NCBI GenBank assembly: GCA_021844355.1
Contig: JAKBTP010000058.1
Span: 1 to 9,891, forward strand
Length of the DNA stretch: 9,891 nucleotides
Direction of reading: 5' to 3'
DNA from: a bacterium
GTDB taxonomy: Bacteria > Chloroflexota > Dormibacteria > Aeolococcales > Bog-877
Part shown: in pieces, positions 7,011-9,891 of the stretch
Layout: every line of letters starts with the position of its first letter
Numbering within the stretch: the stretch's first letter is position 1
Notes under the pieces: model-generated
Seen by the model: the letters and a program-made list of their open reading frames with translations, nothing else
Told to the model about the DNA's origin: nothing
The model's database searches: none
Translations under genes and position numbers: made by a program

Positions 7011-7298
7011 GTGACCGTGGCGGTAGTCTCCGGGGGCAGCTTCGGGCTGGGGCTCCTGGTGTTGGGTGTGGGGTTCCTCATGGCCCTCGGGGCGGCCCTC
7101 ACACTGCGCAGCATCTGGGGGCGGCCCACCGCTCAGGAGCGGGCGGACGGCGAGGCCGGGGTGCCCTACCGCTCCGCCCAGGTGGGGGAGATGCGCACCC
7201 GCTTCCGGCTGCTCATCAGCTTCGACTTCGGCTGTCTCGCCATCACCGCCGCGGTCCTGCTCTTCATCGGCTTCGCCATCATCTTTCGAGCTTTGTGA
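7011..7298 (+). CDS. Two-helix membrane protein of unknown function
   Basis: I do not recognise this 95-residue product. It has one hydrophobic helix near 10-34 rich in Gly and Leu, a charged loop (about 35-66, with RPTAQERADGE and EMRTRFR), and a second helix near 67-92 ending FRAL. By the positive-inside rule the loop is probably cytoplasmic. The GTG at 7011 is the first usable start after the preceding stop; GTG 7017 or ATG 7080 are alternatives, the last removing most of helix one. No clear Shine-Dalgarno is seen; the purine run about 10 nt upstream is a G-tract only. It follows the subunit IV-like gene by 33 nt in the same direction and is followed by the repeat membrane gene 31 nt later, so it is probably in the oxidase operon or its tail. 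Codon use (third-position G/C) supports it being real. Confidence 0.68.
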   Translation: MTVAVVSGGSFGLGLLVLGVGFLMALGAALTLRSIWGRPTAQERADGEAGVPYRSAQVGEMRTRFRLLISFDFGCLAITAAVLLFIGFAIIFRAL

Positions 7299-7314
7299 TC
7301 GGCCCGCCAACCCG

Positions 7315-7320
7315 TAACAT
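7315..7320 (+). promoter_or_regulatory. Candidate -10 box for a leaderless transcript
   Basis: TAACAT (in CCCGTAACATGG) ends 9 nt before the GTG start at 7330, and no Shine-Dalgarno lies between. A -10 box 7-9 nt before the start codon is the arrangement of leaderless mRNAs common in high-GC Gram-positive bacteria. If real, the 359-residue membrane protein has its own promoter inside the operon region. No -35 is evident. Confidence 0.42.
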
Positions 7321-7329
7321 GGCCTTCCT

Positions 7330-8409
7330 GTGAGCTGGGAGAGCTTTCTCCGCCGCCGGTTCGAGGTGGTCACCGCCGCCGTGGCGCTGGCGCTGGTGTT
7401 CTTGGTCTTGGTTTGGGGGCTGATGGTCCTGCTCAAGGCACTCAACCCCTACGTGTTCCACTTCAACCTGCTCATGGATTTCCTGCCCTGGGTCACCCCG
7501 GTGGTGATCCTGCTCGTCCTGGTGGTCCCGCTCTACTGGAGGATCGCGGGTTGGCTTCAGGGGCCTGAGGGGGGGCTGCAGCGGCTCGCCGCCAAGCGGT
7601 TCGAGCTGGTGATGGGGTCGGCGGCCTACCTCCTCGTCTACACCATGCTGGTGTGGGGAGTGATGGTGATGCTGCGGGCCTGGGACGGCTACGACTTCCA
7701 CTTCAACCTCGAGGTGGACTGGCTGCCGGCCATCCTCCCCCCCTGGGCGGTGTGGGCCATCGGCTCGATCTTCTACTGGAAGACCGTCGGTGCCCTGGGC
7801 GGCCTGTACGAGGCCAGACCCCGCCGCATGAGCTGGACGCCGGTCGTGGTGCCCCTGGTGGTGGGGGCCTCGCTTCTCACCGGAGGCGGGCTGATCCTCA
7901 ACCAGGGGGTGTACGCCGGAACCGAGGGCTTGCCGCCGGCGGTCCAGCAGAACCTGGTGGCCTTCGGAACCGTGGTCTTCACTCTCGGGGCGCTGTCCTG
8001 GGCGGCGATGCTCTACGGCCTCTGGCGCGGATGGCGGGCACTCCCGCCTCCGGCGGGCCATCTGACCCCCGTGGACCGGCTCCGGATGGAGCGGGGGAGG
8101 ATCTCCGCGCAGGGCTTTGTGGTGGTCAACCTGGCCTTCGGTGTGGCCGGGCTGATGATGACCGCGTTCCAGTACGTGGACGCCCAGGACTTCCACTTCT
8201 ACATGGCCAAGGACATCTGGTCGGTGGGGCTCCCGCTCTTCTTCGGCTGGCTGCTCTTCGCGGTCGGGATTCGGCTAGTTCCGGCCCTCCTGGTGGCTCG
8301 AGACCCGGCCCGCTGGGGAACGGGGGAGGGGAGCCCGGCGGGTCCGACCGGCGTCCCTTCTCCCCAGGGGAGCTGGGGATACCGGGACCTCGCCGGCACC
8401 GGGGGCTGA
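7330..8409 (+). CDS. Multi-pass membrane protein with repeated FHF units, unknown family
   Basis: A 359-residue protein I cannot assign to a known family. It has about eight hydrophobic helices arranged in pairs. Units 1 (about 9-88) and 2 (about 89-168) align with an exact offset of 80 residues: RRFEVV/KRFELV, VWGLMVLLKA/VWGVMVMLRA, FHFNLLMDFLP/FHFNLEVDWLP, then a second helix with LYW/FYW. Unit 4 (about 254-330) repeats the pattern with DAQDFHFYMAKDIW; unit 3 (about 169-253) has the helix pair but no FHF. The FHF segments (43-45, 123-125, 288-290) sit between the paired helices, on the same side of the membrane, and contain the only histidines apart from H244. The tail after 325 is Gly/Pro-rich. 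The GTG at 7330 lacks a Shine-Dalgarno but follows a -10-like box. Its position after the oxidase genes hints at a respiratory or assembly role, but this is inference; it shows no subunit III signature. Confidence 0.8.
   Translation: MSWESFLRRRFEVVTAAVALALVFLVLVWGLMVLLKALNPYVFHFNLLMDFLPWVTPVVILLVLVVPLYWRIAGWLQGPEGGLQRLAAKRFELVMGSAAYLLVYTMLVWGVMVMLRAWDGYDFHFNLEVDWLPAILPPWAVWAIGSIFYWKTVGALGGLYEARPRRMSWTPVVVPLVVGASLLTGGGLILNQGVYAGTEGLPPAVQQNLVAFGTVVFTLGALSWAAMLYGLWRGWRALPPPAGHLTPVDRLRMERGRISAQGFVVVNLAFGVAGLMMTAFQYVDAQDFHFYMAKDIWSVGLPLFFGWLLFAVGIRLVPALLVARDPARWGTGEGSPAGPTGVPSPQGSWGYRDLAGTGG
7354..8319 (+). repeat. Four-unit intragenic repeat, two-helix units of about 80 codons
   Basis: Units lie at about 7354-7593, 7594-7833, 7834-8088 and 8089-8319. 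At DNA level units 1 and 2 share the 14-base string TTCCACTTCAACCT, starting at 7456 and 7696 (240 nt apart), and unit 4 has TTCCACTTCTACAT starting at 8191. GGTTCGAG also recurs 240 nt apart near 7360 and 7600. Divergence elsewhere shows an old duplication kept at protein level. Unit 3 is recognisable only by spacing and helix pattern. Confidence 0.7.
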
Positions 8410-8630
8410 GGCTTTCCGTCCGGGCCCCGGAGGCGGCCCTCTCCGACCAACCACGGGGGAGTGGCTCCGTGCCGCAGGGCTGCGGCTGGCCGGTGGATGA
8501 CCCGGAGCCGGCACGCTGAGTCCTGTCCGAGACCTCCTACGGGAGGAGTAATGGCCGGTGACGAGCCCGGTGGGCAGGGGCACCCGCCAGCTGGTCGGAG
8601 CTCGCGCCCGCCCTTGGGGGGCGGACCGGC
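8410..8630. other. GC-rich, hairpin-rich gap between converging genes
   Basis: No convincing gene fills this 221-nt stretch. It contains several inverted repeats: TCCGG/CCGGA (8419-8431) just after the upstream stop; GGCTCCG (8463-8469) with CGGAGCC (8503-8509), enclosing a GCCGCA/TGCGGC hairpin (8471-8486); a competing CGTGCCG (8468-8474) with CGGCACG (8509-8515); and CCTCC-TACG-GGAGG (8533-8546), closed by a UNCG-type tetraloop. No T-tract follows any of them. The likely role is mRNA 3'-end formation for converging units; a regulatory RNA is possible but unproven. Confidence 0.5.
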
Positions 8631-8634
8631 CTAG
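8551..8634 (+). CDS. Doubtful 27-residue small ORF
   Basis: An ATG at 8551 follows GGGAGGAG (8541-8548) and opens 27 codons ending at a TAG that overlaps the DUF1028 gene's stop on the other strand. The product is rich in Gly, Pro and Arg with no hydrophobic segment or motif. The Shine-Dalgarno is only 4 nt from the ATG and lies in a short hairpin. The frame is also open upstream to a GTG at 8461. Listed because of the ribosome-site-like sequence; it may well be chance. Confidence 0.15.
   Translation: MAGDEPGGQGHPPAGRSSRPPLGGGPA
8608..8624. terminator. Possible bidirectional hairpin terminator
   Basis: CCGCCC (8608-8613) pairs with GGGCGG (8619-8624) around a 5-nt loop. On the minus strand it lies 6 nt after the DUF1028 stop, where a terminator is expected, and it could also stop plus-strand transcription from the oxidase operon. 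It lacks a U-tract, as often in high-GC genomes, so factor-independent function is unproven. Confidence 0.35.
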
Positions 8635-9497
8635 AGCTGGCCCTCCAACATCCTCAGCACCACGGGGTCCAGGCGGTCTCGCCCCCGGAGGCGCTCCTCC
8701 AGGTTCTCCATGCCCCCCCAGGCCTCCAGGGCGACGAACACCGAGTCCCGGTCCTCTCCGGCGACCTGGATTCCGCGGCGCTGAAGGCCGAGCCGGAGGC
8801 GCCTCACCAGCCCGTCGTCCACGGGGAGCAGGGCTCCCTCGTCCGTCTCCTCGAAATACACCCGCCACAGGCGGAGCAGCCGCTGCAGCTCGGTGACTGG
8901 CTCCGGGTGGTCATCCACCCGAAGGTCGATCATGCGATCGTCCAATCCGCCGTAGCCGCTGTCCTCCCGCATCACGAGGAGGGCGGCGGACTCCCTCCCG
9001 CGCCGGTCTCCGCCGGCCTCGTCAGCGGCGCTGAGGGCCGCCAGCAGCCGGTCGCAGAGGTCGCCGGAGCTGGCCAGGAAGGTGTCCCTCAGGGCGTCGG
9101 CCACCTCCGGCCCCGCGAGGATGTTGCCCTGACAGGCGCAGCCAGGCGCGGTGCGGCCCCCGGCCCAGTCGAAGCAGGCGCTGCCGGTGTAGTTCGCGGA
9201 GCCTCCATCCCGGTCCACGATCCCCAGCTGGCGGTGGTCCCGGTCCGGGTCGGGAGCGGTGAGCCGCTCCACCACCACCTGGGCTGGTAGCCCCTCCGAC
9301 AGCAGCTGCATGCCTCTCGGACCGTACGAGGTGTTGGCCATGGCCTGCGTCGCCAGGGCCCCGACCCCGGCTCCCGCCCATGGCACCACGCTGCCCACGG
9401 CGAGGAACTTGGAGGCGACGGCGACCCCGAAGTCCCGCCCGTCCGTGGCGCAGATGGAGAAGGTGGCGACCGTGGGCGAGCGCACGAGACGGGCCAT
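8631..9497 (-). CDS. DUF1028 family protein with C-terminal peptidoglycan-binding-like domain
   Basis: A 288-residue protein. The DUF1028 part (about 11-215) has the family's conserved blocks: TFSICATDG (12-20), FGVAVASKFLAVGSVVPWA (23-41), GVGALATQA (44-52), YGPRGMQLL (58-66), HRQLGIVDRDG (88-98), YTGSACFDWAGG (103-114), CQGNIL (122-127), GGDRRGRESAALLV (162-175) and GYGGLDDRMIDLRVDDHPEP (181-200). DUF1028 is described as Ntn-hydrolase-like, but its substrate is unknown. The C-terminal 60 residues, ending in an AWGGMENLEER segment (259-269) and a short leucine-rich helix, resemble the peptidoglycan-binding-like domain often fused to it. No signal peptide is seen, so it is probably cytoplasmic. 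The frame is open to 9614, but the ATG at 9495-9497 is chosen because homology starts 11 residues later and upstream residues would be antisense to the PIG-L gene. No Shine-Dalgarno precedes it; a -10-like box 7 nt upstream suggests a leaderless mRNA. Confidence 0.93.
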   Translation of the reverse strand: MARLVRSPTVATFSICATDGRDFGVAVASKFLAVGSVVPWAGAGVGALATQAMANTSYGPRGMQLLSEGLPAQVVVERLTAPDPDRDHRQLGIVDRDGGSANYTGSACFDWAGGRTAPGCACQGNILAGPEVADALRDTFLASSGDLCDRLLAALSAADEAGGDRRGRESAALLVMREDSGYGGLDDRMIDLRVDDHPEPVTELQRLLRLWRVYFEETDEGALLPVDDGLVRRLRLGLQRRGIQVAGEDRDSVFVALEAWGGMENLEERLRGRDRLDPVVLRMLEGQL

Positions 9498-9504
9498 CCC
9501 TGGG

Positions 9505-9510
9505 AGGATA
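9505..9510 (-). promoter_or_regulatory. Candidate -10 box for leaderless DUF1028 mRNA
   Basis: TATCCT on the minus strand (4 of 6 to TATAAT) ends 7 nt before the ATG at 9497, so transcription would start at or next to the start codon. The same bases overlap the plus-strand GGGAGGA ribosome site of the divergent PIG-L gene, so one short stretch would serve both genes. Confidence 0.45.
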
Positions 9511-9518
9511 GCGGATGG

Positions 9519-9891
9519 ATGAGCGAGGAGTCCCAGGAGCCAAAGCCGGACCGGGACCCGCCCCTGGAGCTCTTTGGCTACGTGCCGGAGTCCGCCCTGG
9601 TGGTGGTGGCCCATCCAGATGACGCCGACTTCCTGGCCGCCTCAGTCCTCTCCGCCTTCGTGCGGCGAGGATGCCGAGCGGTCATCTGCCTGGTGACAGA
9701 CGGCGACGCCGGCAGCGACGACCCCACCATCCCCAGGGGAGAGCTCAGCCGGGTGCGCCTCGCGGAGCAGCGTCGCGCCGCGGAACACCTCGGGGTCCAC
9801 GAGGTCATCTGCCTCGACCACCCGGACGGAATTTTGCAGAACACGCTGGAGGTGCGGCGCGACTTGGTCCGGGTGCTCCGCACCGTGCGCC
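9519..9891 (+). CDS. PIG-L/LmbE family zinc-dependent deacetylase, N-terminal part
   Basis: About 124 residues are visible before the right window edge. After a polar, acidic and Pro-rich lead (1-24), ALVVVAHPDDADF (26-38) is the signature of this family: by comparison with MshB, H32 and D35 would bind zinc and D34 would be the general base; the third zinc histidine lies beyond the window. Also typical are CLVTDGDAGSDD (57-68), an RxxEQxxAAxxLGV helix (80-93) and the LDHPDGIL segment (99-106). Members remove N-acetyl groups from GlcNAc-type sugars, as in mycothiol, bacillithiol or glycolipid synthesis; the visible part does not tell which. The ATG at 9519 is in frame with the signature and follows GGGAGGA (9502-9508) by 10 nt; the ATG at 9515 is out of frame. 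It is divergent from the DUF1028 gene, with only 21 nt between the two start codons. Confidence 0.92.
   Translation, partial: MSEESQEPKPDRDPPLELFGYVPESALVVVAHPDDADFLAASVLSAFVRRGCRAVICLVTDGDAGSDDPTIPRGELSRVRLAEQRRAAEHLGVHEVICLDHPDGILQNTLEVRRDLVRVLRTVR

Noticed and set aside
6732..7445. Minus-strand 237-codon frame across the small membrane genes.
   Set aside because: Gly/His/Pro-rich shadow without domains. The plus strand has hydrophobic helices, overlapping starts and stops and a ribosome site.
7279..8196. Minus-strand 305-codon frame opposite the repeat membrane protein.
   Set aside because: Highly charged low-complexity translation. The repeat with conserved FHF motifs supports the plus-strand reading.
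7330..8409. Repeat membrane protein as cytochrome c oxidase subunit III.
   Set aside because: It shows no recognisable subunit III sequence blocks, and its repeated two-helix design differs from the seven-helix fold.
8534..8546. Thirteen bases from 8534 to 8546 match a highly conserved 16S rRNA segment (helix 12 region).
   Set aside because: The flanks do not match 16S rRNA, and the match is a short hairpin with a UNCG-type loop that can recur by chance. No rRNA fragment is supported.
8455..8550. Possible cobalamin or fluoride riboswitch.
   Set aside because: Only loose similarities to short pieces of these consensus sequences were seen. Core motifs are incomplete and no matching transporter or biosynthesis gene follows.
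1..9891. CRISPR arrays, insertion sequences, integrase or attachment sites, tRNA genes.
   Set aside because: No short direct-repeat array, transposase or integrase coding sequence, flanking terminal repeats or tRNA-like cloverleaf was found by eye. The content looks like ordinary chromosomal core and accessory metabolism.

Overview
This GC-rich window is a chromosomal respiratory locus from an aerobic bacterium. It holds a divergent pair of transcription units: an aconitase gene plus a downstream iron-containing alcohol dehydrogenase family gene on the minus strand, and a compact cytochrome c oxidase operon on the plus strand. High GC, frequent GTG/TTG starts, start/stop overlaps, -10-like boxes only 7-9 nt before some start codons (suggesting leaderless mRNAs) and an A2-type oxidase subunit I suggest a high-GC Terrabacteria lineage (Actinomycetota, Chloroflexota or Dormibacterota-like). 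The genus cannot be told from the sequence alone.

Layout. 1-368 (minus): start of an iron-containing alcohol dehydrogenase / maleylacetate reductase family gene, cut by the window edge. 375-3038 (minus): complete aconitase, acn. 3039-3224: divergent promoter region. 3225-6650 (plus): coxB, coxA and ctaA (subunit II, subunit I and haem A synthase). 6650-6977: two overlapping mini-genes for small membrane proteins resembling accessory oxidase subunits IIa and IV. 7011-7298: a two-helix membrane protein I do not recognise. 7330-8409: a large membrane protein of unknown family built from about four 80-residue units, three of them carrying an FHF motif. 8410-8630: a GC-rich gap with several hairpins, where two converging units meet. 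8631-9497 (minus): a complete DUF1028 protein with a C-terminal peptidoglycan-binding-like domain. 9519-9891 (plus): start of a PIG-L/LmbE-type deacetylase, cut by the right edge; its start codon is only 21 nt from that of the DUF1028 gene.

How they work together. CoxB (complete CuA site) and CoxA (haem a, haem a3-CuB) form the core of an aa3-type oxygen reductase, and CtaA makes its haem A. CoxA carries the YSHPxVY motif of the A2 class instead of the helix-VI glutamate of the A1 class. CoxB has no fused cytochrome c domain. Neither subunit III (coxC) nor haem O synthase (ctaB) is in the window. In their usual neighbourhood are small membrane genes and the repeat-containing membrane protein, which is the most promising undescribed item. 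Aconitase feeds the TCA cycle that supplies electrons to this chain, so the divergent pairing makes metabolic sense, but co-regulation is only inferred.
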